Made by a program: the position numbers and the translations under genes | Notes under the pieces: generated by a model | Database searches by the model: none | The model's input: only the letters and a program-made list of their open reading frames with translations | What the model was told of the DNA's origin: nothing | Part shown: positions 52,801 to 64,000 of the stretch, piece by piece | How the letters are laid out: every line of letters begins with the position of its first letter | Position numbering within the stretch: the first letter of the stretch is position 1 | Source: Botryococcus braunii | Taxonomy: Eukaryota; Chlorophyta; Trebouxiophyceae | Direction: 5' to 3' | NCBI GenBank assembly: GCA_002005505.1 | Contig: MVGU01001225.1 | Coordinates: forward strand, 62,001-126,000 | Length of the DNA: 64,000 nucleotides

Positions 52801-53420
52801 CTGCCTGAGCTGGGTCCCATGTTCAGAAGGGTGCAGGCTGTCTCCGGTGCCTCTTTCCACATCACAGGACTGGCTGCTGCAAAGTTGAGAAGTGTCCTGA
52901 TTCGCTCCTTGAGGGTCCTGTTGGCTCGCTCAGCTATCCCATTCTGTTGCGGGGTATATGGTGCTGACATCTCCAACTTAGTGCCCTGAGATGCACAGAA
53001 CTCCTTGAATTTGGCATTAATAAATTCAGTGCCCCTGTCACATCGAATGCATTTCACAGTGATTCTTCGTTCTGTCTGCCAAAACAGGACAAGACCCCTG
53101 ACAACGGCTCCGATAACATCCTTAGATTTAACTGGCAAGGCTGCTTTCCATCTTGATGCTTCATCAACTACTGTCACCCAAAACCGTTCTCCAGTGATTG
53201 CAGCTGGAGATATGGGACCCACAGTATCAATGTGAATTCTGTCAAGAGGGTTCACTGCAGGTCTGGAACTTTCCCCAAAAGGTGGGCGGGCATGCTTCCC
53301 CTCAATACAGGCTTCACAGTACTTGGGGCATTTTTCACAAGGGGGGAGATGTGTGTCTAGGCCAGTGACTAACTGCTCGCTGCTCAACCGTTGCATCCAT
53401 GGTTCTCCAGGGTGTCCCAA
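49807..53420 (-). pseudogene. Copia B Pol, from pre-integrase to RNase H (protease missing)
   Basis: Open frame beginning in the GAG-pre-integrase block (LGHPGEPWMQRL, CEACIEGKHARPPFG). Integrase has HIDTVGP, RCDRGTEF and PQQNGIAERANR. A long charged linker follows. RT has VDVKTAFLNGELEEEVYV, YGLKQAPRAW and IYVDDLLIV, and RNase H has VDADYGGD and ATSTVEAEF. It ends at DIFTKP where the 44-kb transposon entered. Directly upstream (near 53440) the frame joins gag sequence out of register. The zinc knuckle and protease seen in copia E (about 290 residues) are absent, which indicates an internal deletion. Confidence 0.9.
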
Positions 53421-54022
53421 TCTGCAGTGGGTAGCAATCCTGGTGGGTTGGCTGCTGCTGGAAGTCCCTGCACTATCTGGGTTGCCACATGACCATCCAG
53501 GAGATCATGTCCGTTACGTTTCAGGCAGCTCTTCAGATTGATCATCCTGGATACATACTGGGATATAGTTTCACCTCTCTTCATGCCCCTTGCCATCTCC
53601 TTCAGCCAGTCTGCATTGGCTTGGGTGTTGTATCCACCAACAAATTTCTTGCAGATAAATACATAGGCATCATAAGCAGAGGGCTTGCTAGACAGCTCCC
53701 CCAACCATTCCTCTGGTACTGATTCATACATCAGTAGCATAGCAGCAGCATTGTGGATAGTACCAGGCATGGCTTCTTGAATAGCAGGCAGGGAACCTTT
53801 TGCACTATTAGCAGCAGTGAATGCATTGTCCCACACTATAAAGTTCTGACCATGACGCAATAGCTTGATATGGACCTTTACTTGCGTGGCAATAACCTTG
53901 GGAAGACTATCTCCCTCACCCTTGGAGGTACTGGGTGTGCATGGCTCTCTCGTGGGGGTTGATGTTGATTCCTCGTCCGCTGACTTTGATGCTTTACTGG
54001 TGCTTGAACCCTTCTTTGCCAT
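53384..54022 (-). pseudogene. Copia B Gag, truncated by deletion
   Basis: 212 residues: Ser/Lys-rich N-terminus, then a copia Gag core (FIVWDNAFTAAN, YESVPEEWLGEL, ETISQYVSRMINLKSCLKRNGH, IVQGLP) that aligns with the copia E Gag up to its KGLP motif. After PAAANPP the sequence switches to the pre-integrase region in another frame, so the last residues are not native and the CCHC knuckle is lost. Confidence 0.85.
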
Positions 54023-54038
54023 TTTGTTGAATATCTTA

Positions 54039-54563
54039 TCAGTCTTCGTCGCGTTCTGAAAATTTCGAGTCTCCGTCCTCGTCCTGGCTGTCTGTTTCGG
54101 TGCACCACTCCTCCGGACTGTATCCCTTTACGCTCCCCAATAAAGAAAGAAGAAAGTCCTCGTCGAACGAGGCGAGAGCAGTCTCCACAGCTGTGTACGC
54201 TGCCTTTTCTGCCCAGAACTCTTCCTGGTCCGGACCTCCAACCTGACGCAGGTGTCGTTCAAATAGTGCTCGGGTTACAAATCCTGGGTCGCCGTTGATG
54301 AAAGAACACTCCCAGACTGTGACTTTGTAGGCAGGGTAAACTGGAAATCTCAGTTTAAACCACTGTGGAGGGTCGAGTCTGCCCTGTCCGTAGGCTCGGC
54401 TGACGAAGTCCTTGACGATGAAAGCTCGTTCCTCAGGTGTTCGTGGTCCAGTCTCTCCACCAGCTCTTCTCAAACTGTCATACGTCGGTGGTTGAGGTGG
54501 AGGAGGTCTCACAGGTCTTGATGAGCCCGAGCCCATTCTCCCGCTCTGTCTCGTTCGTCCCAT
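54039..54563 (-). CDS. Copia B extra open reading frame upstream of gag
   Basis: A 174-residue frame beginning MGRTRQSGRMGSGSSRP and ending ...SERDED 16 bases before the gag ATG. It has a basic N-terminus, a Pro-rich stretch, a compact middle (FPVYPAYKVTVWEC, FVTRALFERHLRQVGG) and an acidic tail. The composition looks coding. I do not recognise a family. Copia E has only a 300-bp leader and no such frame. The position between PBS and gag is unusual for copia elements. The same frame stays open further upstream into the LTR, but the Met at 54563 is the first after the PBS. Confidence 0.6.
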   Translation of the reverse strand: MGRTRQSGRMGSGSSRPVRPPPPQPPTYDSLRRAGGETGPRTPEERAFIVKDFVSRAYGQGRLDPPQWFKLRFPVYPAYKVTVWECSFINGDPGFVTRALFERHLRQVGGPDQEEFWAEKAAYTAVETALASFDEDFLLSLLGSVKGYSPEEWCTETDSQDEDGDSKFSERDED

Positions 54564-54614
54564 CGCAGATCCTTTCTTTCGGGTCACACATCTCAAGTGC
54601 TCAGAGTATGAGTA

Positions 54615-54629
54615 GGTGGGCCCATAACC
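54615..54629 (-). other. Copia B primer-binding site, half tRNA-iMet type
   Basis: Plus strand GGTGGGCCCATAACC abuts the 5' LTR; it equals the anticodon arm of plant-type initiator tRNA-Met, so the minus-strand RNA would pair with an internal tRNA-iMet fragment. Shared with copia E. Confidence 0.85.
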
Positions 54630-55362
54630 TGTACAATTCTGAGCGTGGCGTTTCCTGTATGACCCGGGCACGAAGGGTGATTAGCTCGTCGGCACTCTTG
54701 TTGTGTGTAGGAGAACAAGCAGTGACCGAATATGAATGAGGACTTGATAGGCAACAGTCAAGAGATAAGCACCCGAAGTGCCTTTAATGTCCCAATCAAG
54801 TCTTTACAATGCTACTTGCTTTCTCTCATCACTTCCTAACCCAAACTATTTAATCTACGCAACTACCGATAGTCTGCATTATTAGTGTTCAATGAGCAAA
54901 AGCATTAGCACCAACTTAATAATAGTATCTAGACCTCTTCCTAACCAATTGTCAATGAGGCTTCTGTCACTCAACGTCAGATTACCTGTATGACCCGGGC
55001 ACGAAGGGTGATTAGCTCGTCGGCACTCTTGTTGTGTGTAGGAGAACAAGCAGTGACCGAATATGAATGAGGACTTGATAGGCAACAGTCAAGAGATAAG
55101 CACCCGAAGTGCCTTTAATGTCCCAATCAAGTGCCTCGCCCTTGCACGCCGGCATCATAAATCCTTTCAAGCAAACCGTGTCCAATTACCTCATTCTCCC
55201 TAAGCTATGTGAAATTGATCTAGATTGATGCTGGCAGAACTCCTAGGTTCTGCCACCTACTACTCATTCTAATGACTGTTCCCGCTGGTTAATCCGAGCT
55301 GATCTGGCCACTATTACTCTTCTGAGGGAAAGGCACCAAAATGTTCTGTCACTATTATAACA
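54630..55362 (-). repeat. Copia B 5' LTR
   Basis: 733 bp, about seven differences from 4750-5482, followed by the TSD cttac. The internal direct repeat recurs at 54655-54801 and 54986-55132. Confidence 0.93.
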
Positions 55363-55367
55363 CTTAC

Positions 55368-55569
55368 TGACAGGGCTAAATTTACCATCCCTTTTGGACT
55401 TTTCAATCATGACATGACACTTGCTCCCAAAAACCCGTAAGTGACTGACATCAGGAACAGTGCCAAACCACATCTCAAATGGGGTCTTATCATGATTTGA
55501 AACTGCAGACAAATTCCTAACATAGTTTGCAGTTAAGAGAGAGTCACCCCAATATTCTGGAGGTACCAA
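55368..55569 (-). pseudogene. Copia A pol, segment after the integrase core
   Basis: Encodes VPPEYWGDSLLTANYVRN, TPFEMWFGTVPDVSHLRVFG and KFSPVSK, the conserved block that follows the integrase active site in copia elements. It continues at 4749 after removing copia B. Upstream it is fused directly to the pre-integrase region. Confidence 0.85.
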
Positions 55570-56761
55570 TAGAACTTGAGAAATCAGAAGAGGGGAGTTT
55601 CATTCCCTTGACCATTTTTCCCTTCATCATTCTTACCATGTAGGCTGGAGACAAGTGCCCCAGCCTCTCATGCCACAGGTCTGCATCCCTGTGAAGCACC
55701 TGAACATTGCATGCCTCCACAAACTTAGTTTCTGGATGAAAAGAAACGTGCTTGTCTGGTAGAGCTGAGTCCACCAGCCACTGATAGGGGAAAGCATGCT
55801 CAGCATTTCCCAAATGGTACCCATTAGAATCTGTGAGGTAACACTCGATACCCATAATATTGACATTGATACCATCTAAATAAGCTTTGCCCACTGATAG
55901 AAGATACTTCTTGCTAGAGGGAACATGCTTGACATTGTGCAGGAACAAGGAACTGCCAGACTCGAGGAACACTTGCATGGAACCTTCTCCTATGATTTCC
56001 TCTGACTTGCCATTTGCCACAATCAGACGTTGTGGCACATCAAACTTGACATAATTTATCATGTTGTCACTTGAAGGAGAAATGTGATCAGTTGATCCTG
56101 AATCTATAAGCCAAGCAGGAAGAGAAGGTTGGGAAATTACTGTATCCCTTTGTACACAATTACTTTGTGCCCTCCTCTCCTGTGCTGCAAGCTTAGGACA
56201 CGTTGCTTTGGTGTGTCCTGGATTCCTGCAGTACTGGCAAATTAGTACAGGCCTTCCCTGCTGCTGAAACGCAGGTTGCCCTGTCCCTGAATTTTCACGG
56301 TTAGTATTTTTAGGCACTTCTGCCTGGTGAGCACCTGGACCAGCCCCACCTGAACCACCTTGCCTGCCTGCAGGCTGACCACCCCCACCTTGATTCCTAT
56401 AAGGTTTGGGATTTGAGGTGTTTGGAGGATTATATGGCTTCTTTGCTTGAAGATCCATATATGTTAACTCAAGAACATGCTGGAGTTGGTGCACATTTGG
56501 ATAGTTATTGCACACAGACAGCTGTAAACGCCTATCTACCTCATACTCTTCAGTGAGGCCTTCAATGATCATAGAGCACTGGCAAACCTCAGAACACTGC
56601 TCTCCTAGTGATTTGAGGTTGTTTGCAATTTTCCTGCACCTTAACACGTAGTCAGATGGTTTTTCACCTGGCTTCATGGCAAATAACTTTTGCTCCCTGT
56701 GGAGGCTCATCAGCTCTAGCGTTAAACACCTGCAGCACCTTGTTCCACATATGGTAAGCAC
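55544..56761 (-). pseudogene. Copia A gag C-terminal part, zinc knuckle, protease and pre-integrase
   Basis: Frame with the second half of the Gag core (SLHREQKLFAMKPGEKPSDYV), a CCHC knuckle (CQYCRNPGHTKATC), protease LIDSGSTDHI and pre-integrase LWHERLGHLS. It ends at KLPSSDFSS, where the integrase catalytic domain should begin. That domain (its two Asp and Glu) is absent, replaced by the segment at 55569, so more than 100 codons were deleted. The gag N-terminal half is in the neighbouring frame (+1), which points to a small indel near 56710. Confidence 0.87.
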
Positions 56762-58112
56762 TTGTCAAGTCAGTAATCTGAACAGAATATTGCTCAGTAC
56801 ATGCTTGAGTGATAATGGTTTGAGCTTTGAAATCATCATAAGCTCCCTGATAATCATCATGAACACAGTAGTTGACATTCATTTCCCACAACATAGCATA
56901 CACTTGCTTTGTCCATGTCAACCAATTGGTATCATTCAGCTTGACTAACTCTATCTTTGGAGTTAACTTCTGATGAGAAGAGAACGAAGGGCCAGTGGTT
57001 GGATTTATGTTGGGCAGACCAGGAATACCTACGTTTGGAAATTGACCTTGCCCAGTACTATATGGTGGCCCCTGACTATGAGGAGGACCACCCCAACCAC
57101 CACCACCTGGTCCACCAGGAGCGCCTGGACCACCAGGACCGCCTGGTCCTCCAGGACCACCAGGACCACCCCCACCATAGCCACCATGAACATTCCCACC
57201 AGAGCCCGGATAGACAGGGTATTGCGGGTAGTTGCCTGAGACTGGTGGAGGATGCCAAATCGAGCTTGCTCCTCCAGGGGGACCCCCACTGTATGGTGGC
57301 CCACCTCCAGGAGGACCGCTGCCTGAGCTGTATGGGTAGCCACCACCAGGAGGACCTCCAGCTGGAATTGCTGAAGCTGACGTTGACACTCCAAAGTTGG
57401 ATGGTACCTGCACACTAGCTGGCTGAACCATGGTTGGATTAGAAATTTGGTTCAGCGTTGAGGCAGGTAGTGAAATGGGGATCATGCCCCCAGTAGCCAG
57501 TGGTAGATAAACAGTTGCCTGTGCACTAGCTACTGATGTTGCTGGAACTATTGCGCCACTAGTAATAACTGGAACGCTAGCTGGCTGGACTGTCACAGCA
57601 GGATAATGTGAAACGGGTACTTGTAAAGGACCACTAGTAAGTGTCCTGGACCCTGAAACTGCAGACTGTGAAGGTCTCCGCAGAACCCTAGGTGCGCTTG
57701 AAACAGGAACAGGATTAATCCTGACTGCTCTTCTGACACTGCTAGGATCTAAAGGGAGGTTGGAAGGCATACCACTAGGAGGAGAGATGCCTGAGCTTAC
57801 AGCAGGAGCAGATACAGCTAGAGGTTGACCAGCAGGATCAGCAGGAAGAGACTCTGAGTGATCATAATCTCCGTATAGATACTCATCACTTACCTCCCCT
57901 GCGTGGCGCCCCTCAGCTTCACTGTCCTCCGTTGAGCTGTTGGCACCTGCACCTGCATTAGAGGTGTAGCCCCTTGAGTCTCCTTGAGTAGAATATGATT
58001 GTTCGAAACTTTCATTGTTATAAACATTTGAGGGATCATCCTCAATAACAATGGGTACTTCATAGGATTCTTCAGGATTAGCATAGGGTGGCACAGTATA
58101 TGTACCACTCAT
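56664..58112 (-). pseudogene. Copia A gag, N-terminal part
   Basis: 482-codon frame starting MSGTYTVPPYANPEESYEVP. The first 330 residues are low-complexity: acidic/Ser-rich, then Pro/Val-rich, then a long Gly-Pro tract (about 57080-57320). The Gag core follows (KLNDTNWLTWTKQVYAMLWEMN, MWNKVLQVFNA), after which the reading shifts frame near 56710 and ends within 20 codons. The length of the Gly/Pro N-terminus is unusual for copia Gags. Confidence 0.85.
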
Positions 58113-58453
58113 TGCATGAAAATAACGTAGTCAGCACAAGCTCTAATAGGTAAAGCTCTCCAGCGACCACCCCAGCTTTCCCAAAGGAAAGCTGCCTTCA
58201 CCAATGACCAACTTCTCTCCCACTGCCTTAGCCACTAGGGCTTAGACAATCGAGAAGTCCAACCAGAGTAACCCACCAGAAGACGGCAAGAGTCCTTCTA
58301 CCTGACACGGTGGTCTGCGTAGACCCCGTGTAGGCTTAGGTGCTCTTGAGTCTTTAAAGAGTGCTATGAAAAGCAGAACGTAGAAAGCTGCGAGGCTTCT
58401 TTACGTAGAACGATCCCGTGCGCCGGGAGACGATAACACCATAAGCGATTTAA
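58113..58453 (-). other. Copia A 5' leader
   Basis: About 340 bp between the gag ATG and the PBS. No gene recognised. Confidence 0.6.
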
Positions 58454-58465
58454 TCGCCGATACCA
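58454..58465 (-). other. Copia A primer-binding site
   Basis: Minus strand TGGTATCGGCGA, the same first 12 bases as the PBS of chromoviruses F and G, complementary to a tRNA 3' end CGCCGATACCA. Copia A thus uses a full tRNA 3' end, unlike copia B and E. Confidence 0.7.
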
Positions 58466-59146
58466 TTTAGCGTAATGGCATCATCAAAACAGAATTTGTA
58501 GAATTTGGAATTGATATAAAAATCCCTGTGACTCACACTCTTTGAGTAAGTGAACTGTGCCCAAGAGAAGCTTGTAGAAGTGGACGAAACACGACCAAGC
58601 AAACGGGACAGGAGCTTGATAAGGGTACTCAAGACTTTGTTACAATAACTACTAATCTAATGATGTTGCATTACCTGTGACTCACACTCTTTGAGTAAGT
58701 GAACTGTGCCGAAGAGAAGCTTGTAGAAGTGGACGAAACACGACCAAGCAAACGGGACAGGAGCTTGATAAGGGTACTCAAGACTGACTGTCCCTTTGGG
58801 CACTTCCTATTTATACTAACTAAGGAGACTACTCATTTATTAGCCTCCTGACAGGTTTGCAACTCCAGATCTTAAGAGAGTACGGGCACGATCAAGTTTG
58901 CATGCCATCAGTACTATGCACTGGAATTTCAATGTACCTCATGATTCGACATGGTCGTCGATGAATAGTACGAATCTCGGTCGATGCTAATCTCGAATCT
59001 AAGTGACTCGAGACTTTAATTCACCACCGATACGAACCTCGAATCAAACACCAAGGACCGCAGGACTTAAAGTCTCACGATCGATGAGATCCGGAATAAG
59101 TATACCTTACTAGAAAACAGACAGAAAACAGGCCGAAATTGTAACA
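58466..59146 (-). repeat. Copia A 5' LTR (approximate bounds)
   Basis: In sense orientation starts TGTTACAATTTCGG (59146). The inner edge is uncertain by about ten bases. It contains a direct repeat of about 110 bp (58526-58636 and 58677-58785). In sense orientation the first copy is followed by GTAATG and the second ends GTCACAG, a possible 151-bp intron. The partner LTR is outside the window. Confidence 0.7.
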
Positions 59147-59365
59147 GGGCCTCTATAAACCACTATGAGTGTCAATTTACCTTAAAGTACCATACAGTAC
59201 AAACACACCCAAGTGAACTAAGATTGTATCATAATGTTTATGAGCATTCTAAGTATTATAAACCCTTGAAATAAATTGATGTGGCTCACAAACATGCTAA
59301 TATGAAATGACCCAACATGTTGAAGAAATACCTAAGGTATACATGTTAGTGTCCATTTTTCTAAC
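59147..59365. other. Flank outside copia A, no gene seen
   Basis: AT-rich unique sequence. Bases 59279-59325 (gatgtggctcacaaacatgct...) recur imperfectly at 63338-63384. Confidence 0.5.
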
Positions 59366-60970
59366 AGCAACAAATTTCGGTTTAGACGTTCCATCGGGTA
59401 GGGTATTGTCAAAGGGGCCTCTAGAAAAAGAACAATGCAAAAACTCAGAACAACGTTGCTCGATAGAAGAATGAAAAGATTCCCAAGGAACAAAAGTGTG
59501 GAGGTTTCCTTCTCTAACTCCACTCATGGCCTACCGCGTCCCCTTGCCCGGCCCCGTCCACGGCCCCGTCCTCTGATTCTCCTTCCCCGTCCGGCCACAT
59601 CCTGTCCTGTCCACCCTTGCATAGGGGCTGCTCCCACACCGAGGGACCTAAAGTTGTTGTGGCCCCCTCCTACCCTTCGCCGCAGCAAATCACCAACCAG
59701 ACCTGGAATTGGTTGAGCAGGCTGGTTTACCTCCTGTCTGGCCTTCACAATGTGTTGCAAGATGTCCCACTGTTGTTGATTAAGATAGGCATTAGGGTCC
59801 TCTCTAAGTTTTTTTGAGTGGGCAGAACCAAGATTCATGGCCAGGGGTATTGCACGCGTAACAGCTTCTGTTGAGGGGAAAGGCAACTCTAGTGTCCCTC
59901 CGATACTCGGGAGGTAAACCATCCCTGCGGGGATAAGGAGTCGCGCCTTGGATCGCGGCGACCGTGGCGAGCGGCGCGGGGTAACCATGGGCCATCTGGA
60001 TTGGAACTGCCACCATCGGTGCAGCTGCCATCATCCCAAATTCATGACTGTAGTAGGGGATTGTCCAGTCCTGTCCGACGCCAGCAACGTGCGGTGCTTG
60101 GCCAACGGTGGCGGTTGCAATGCTTGAGTTAGGGCCCCCGGGGCCGGTTCTCAGTCTCTTTGCCTGTAAGGGCCCGCCCACCGCGGCATCGTGTGAGTAT
60201 ACTTATCAAGGCATCCAGATCATCAACACCTTTCCCTGTTGTAGGGTTAATTGCTGAATATTTCTTTAAATCCTCACGTAGGCCTTTACGAAATCTATGG
60301 ATTTTCTCCCCCATGGATAGGTCCCCACTCACTTCTACCTCTGCTAGCAAGGTTGTAAAGCGCTCAACATACTTCTCAACTGATTCGTTGCCCTTATATA
60401 CGGAACCAAGTTTATCCCTTGCCTTTGCAACCTTATCAGTGTTATCATAGACAGAAGACAACAGATCCCCAAAGAGAGCTAAATCCACGACAGCACCTGG
60501 ATTTTGCCTCACGTAAGCTGCTTTTTTGGTTAACCACACCTTTTTCACGCTCTTTCCTAAGCAGCGCACTGCGTAGTCAACCCTGAGGTTCGCGGGCACA
60601 CCGGTGAGTTCACAATATGACCTCACATCGTCTAGGAAGTGTTCGAGATCGTCCCTGCGTCCCTCGAATTTTTCCGGTAAGTGGGTTCGAACGGTCGGGA
60701 TTCTTGCCTGTGGGTTCGCGGGGTTTTGAGCCGCAACTTCAGCGTTTTCTGCCTGTTGTCGTCACTCAGCCAGTTCGGCAGCCATTGCCGCTTCACGCCC
60801 CTCGGCCTCGGCCAAAGCAGCCTGCAGCTCTTCAGTGCTGGCGAGGCGCGGTGACACAGGAAATCGAGAAAGTCCGGGTGCGGGCCCTAAACTCGGTGAC
60901 CCGAGTCGTAGGCCCTAAAAGCGCCACACACACCACAACTAACCCAATCCGAATCTATAGAATTCTCTGA
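59366..60970 (-). pseudogene. Chromovirus G family fragment: gag and first codons of pol, no LTR
   Basis: Minus-strand copy of the G element from its leader (gaattctatagattcgg) to about 55 codons into pol (ending PKFVAV). It keeps the ATGA overlap of gag and pol. Relative to G it has a deletion that removes the gag start, and a 5-bp deletion near 60193 that shifts the frame. It lacks G's TAA and A-run lesions, so each copy has its own damage. No LTRs or TSD are visible, suggesting a truncated or rearranged remnant. Confidence 0.88.
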
Positions 60971-61182
60971 TAAATATTGCTGGCGATAAGGGCCAGCTTT
61001 AGCCCCGGCCTTTGGCGGTACGTGAAGGTCGGGGGAGTTGTAAATGGGCGTTTAATGTTTTGGCGCAGTAATGGAATGCACGTGTGTAAGTAGGATTTGG
61101 AGTTGGAAATTGACTTGCAATTGACTTTGACTTGTAAATTGACCGCCTACTAATATGAAATTTCGGTTAGACCAACTTATTG
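60971..61182. other. Short unique sequence, no gene seen
   Basis: About 210 bp between the gag fragment and the CT tracts; contains short repeats of tggaaattgacttg / ttgactttgacttg. Confidence 0.5.
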
Positions 61183-62108
<926 letters not shown>

Positions 62109-62119
62109 AAAGAGGAGGA

Positions 62120-62612
<493 letters not shown>

Positions 62613-64000
62613 CCTCTCATTATCACCTTGAATATTTGGCCCCTAGATTCCGCGTCCCTGCATGATGGATTTATGGCATGCGGTAATTACTTACTTATAA
62701 GAATAGGCTTCACTCTTTAAATAAAATACGTATTAATAGAGTAACACCCCTAAAGGCTGCGTATTCTATTAAGAGCATCGTATGCTTGCCCATGGGCAAA
62801 GATACTTCGTCCAAGGTCGATTACCTCGCGATCCATTGAAAGGCCTTGAACCCGGAAACTGGCTTCGTTCAATCATATGCTTTCCACTTGAAGTGCGAAA
62901 TCTCGCACCGATTTTACAGCATAGTATAGCTGATTGTGCTGCTGTTCGTCATTGGTGTTGCCGGGATGCCAAACTTCTCGGTGATATTTAGAGGCAAACC
63001 GTCGGAGGTTCCATGGGTGTAACGAGTCGCAACACGTTAAGTAAGAACAATGTTCTGAAAGATTATTCAAGGTGATTTGAGGTTAATCGTCCTATTACGA
63101 AAGGTAGGGGCGCTGGTTCGAATACCATGGACAACCCAGCGGGTCTACCGGATATCAAACTTGAGGCATGCACGCTAGCGGATGTGTATTCTGCCAAAAA
63201 CAGTAGCAAATTGCGAAGTACCAAACCCGGAGACTTATGTCACGGGGTGCACTTACTACAAGCATATCCCAGTATAGTACACCTGTACTTTATTAGTTAT
63301 ATGCATTGTAAGTTTGTCAAACCTTCTATTTCTAGGATGTGACTCACAAACATGCTCACATGAAATGGACACAACGTGTCTGTCGTAGAATGCACAAGTT
63401 AGAGAGAATTTCCAAGTTGTGAGAGAGAGAGAGAGAGAGACAAGGCCGGATGGCCGACAAGTTGGACGCTCTTTCCAATTACAAGTAACCCCCACCTCAC
63501 GGAGCTTCCACTCCCTACTTGTGGTCTACTAAGCTTCCAAATTACCTGAGTGCGTGTCTTCCCGTGGCTTACGTCTCTATCCGTTCCTTCCCGTGGTTCG
63601 TGATCGTGTGTTAACGTTCCTCCAATGGTAGCGCACTAGTCCACCAAACCTCTACAATAGTATCTAGAAAATATCCTAGAATCCTACTATAAGAGTAACG
63701 TACATAACTATCCAATGGAATTTGACGGCTAGGAAGCCAAGGCTGGACGCTAGGCACGTGCGTACTCGCGTTGCTCGTACGACATGTGCACCACATGTGC
63801 GCCCAGGCCAGGGGGTAAGGGAAATGTCCAGAAATGCCGGGAAATCCCTACATTCCATCACATCATCCCCCCCTTAATTCCTGCATGTCCTCATGCAGCC
63901 ACATACACACATACAGTAGACCACAATTATAAGGGAATGGTCGTCACCAAATGGCCCATCCACCAGCGCCGTTAGACCCTTGCCGAATGGGTTACATTAG
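62613..64000. other. Right-end sequence without a recognised gene
   Basis: Mostly unique sequence. It contains a short (GA)n at 63420-63441 and a diverged copy of 59279-59325 at 63338-63384. Open frames up to about 70 codons show no motif. I cannot support a gene here. Confidence 0.5.

Noticed and set aside
63127..63342. Possible small gene near the right end
   Set aside because: 71-codon frame without motif, homologous context or splice signals.

Overview
This window is a nested stack of eukaryotic transposable elements; I see no ordinary host gene. GT-AG introns, a CACTA transposon with a plant-style CACTAGTAGAAAAA end, and a copia primer-binding site matching the anticodon arm of a plant-type initiator tRNA-Met (GGTGGGCCCATAACC) suggest a large, repeat-rich nuclear genome, probably of the green lineage (streptophyte or green alga). 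The species is not identifiable from sequence alone.

Layout, outermost to innermost, with junctions read directly from target-site duplications (TSDs). (1) Copia A, minus strand, runs from its 5' LTR (about 58466-59146) to beyond the left edge. It is split by a 2.8-kb CACTA element (546-3332, TSD atg) and by everything from 4750 to 55362. (2) Copia B, minus strand, has 733-bp LTRs at 4750-5482 and 54630-55362 (TSD cttac). (3) Inside B's pol lies a DNA transposon, 5562-49803 (TSD aaa, 44-bp inverted repeats, subterminal tandem arrays). Its own sequence is about 12.7 kb. It carries a many-exon Plavaka/KDZ-type transposase (plus strand, 34116-47909) and a divergently transcribed multi-exon gene of unknown function (minus strand, 31229-33793). 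(4) Inside the transposon are Ty3/gypsy D (7684-30981, TSD gatg), chromovirus G (34530-41414, TSD ttccc, in transposase exon 1) and a solo D LTR (41753-43103, TSD gcat, in an intron). (5) D's 5' LTR is split by copia E (16374-23609, TSD gatcg) and chromovirus F (24511-30658, TSD acaca).

LTR divergence counted by eye fits this order: about 7/733 for B, about 0.5% for D, 1/188 for F, 1/299 for G, and none seen for E over 879 bp. E has one uninterrupted 1716-codon gag-pol frame and looks recently mobile. A and B are defective: A lacks the integrase core, and B lacks the nucleocapsid and protease region. G has a broken gag.

The most unusual content is (i) gypsy D, whose polyprotein carries a Dam-like adenine methyltransferase domain between protease and RT and a PHD finger between RNase H and integrase; (ii) the intron-rich Plavaka-like transposon with a 3-bp TSD and a second gene; and (iii) an LTR-internal direct repeat in all three copia families whose copies are placed so that GT-AG splicing would remove one copy. 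The right flank (59147-64000) holds a truncated G-family gag fragment, very long C and CT tracts, and a tandem 160-bp duplication.
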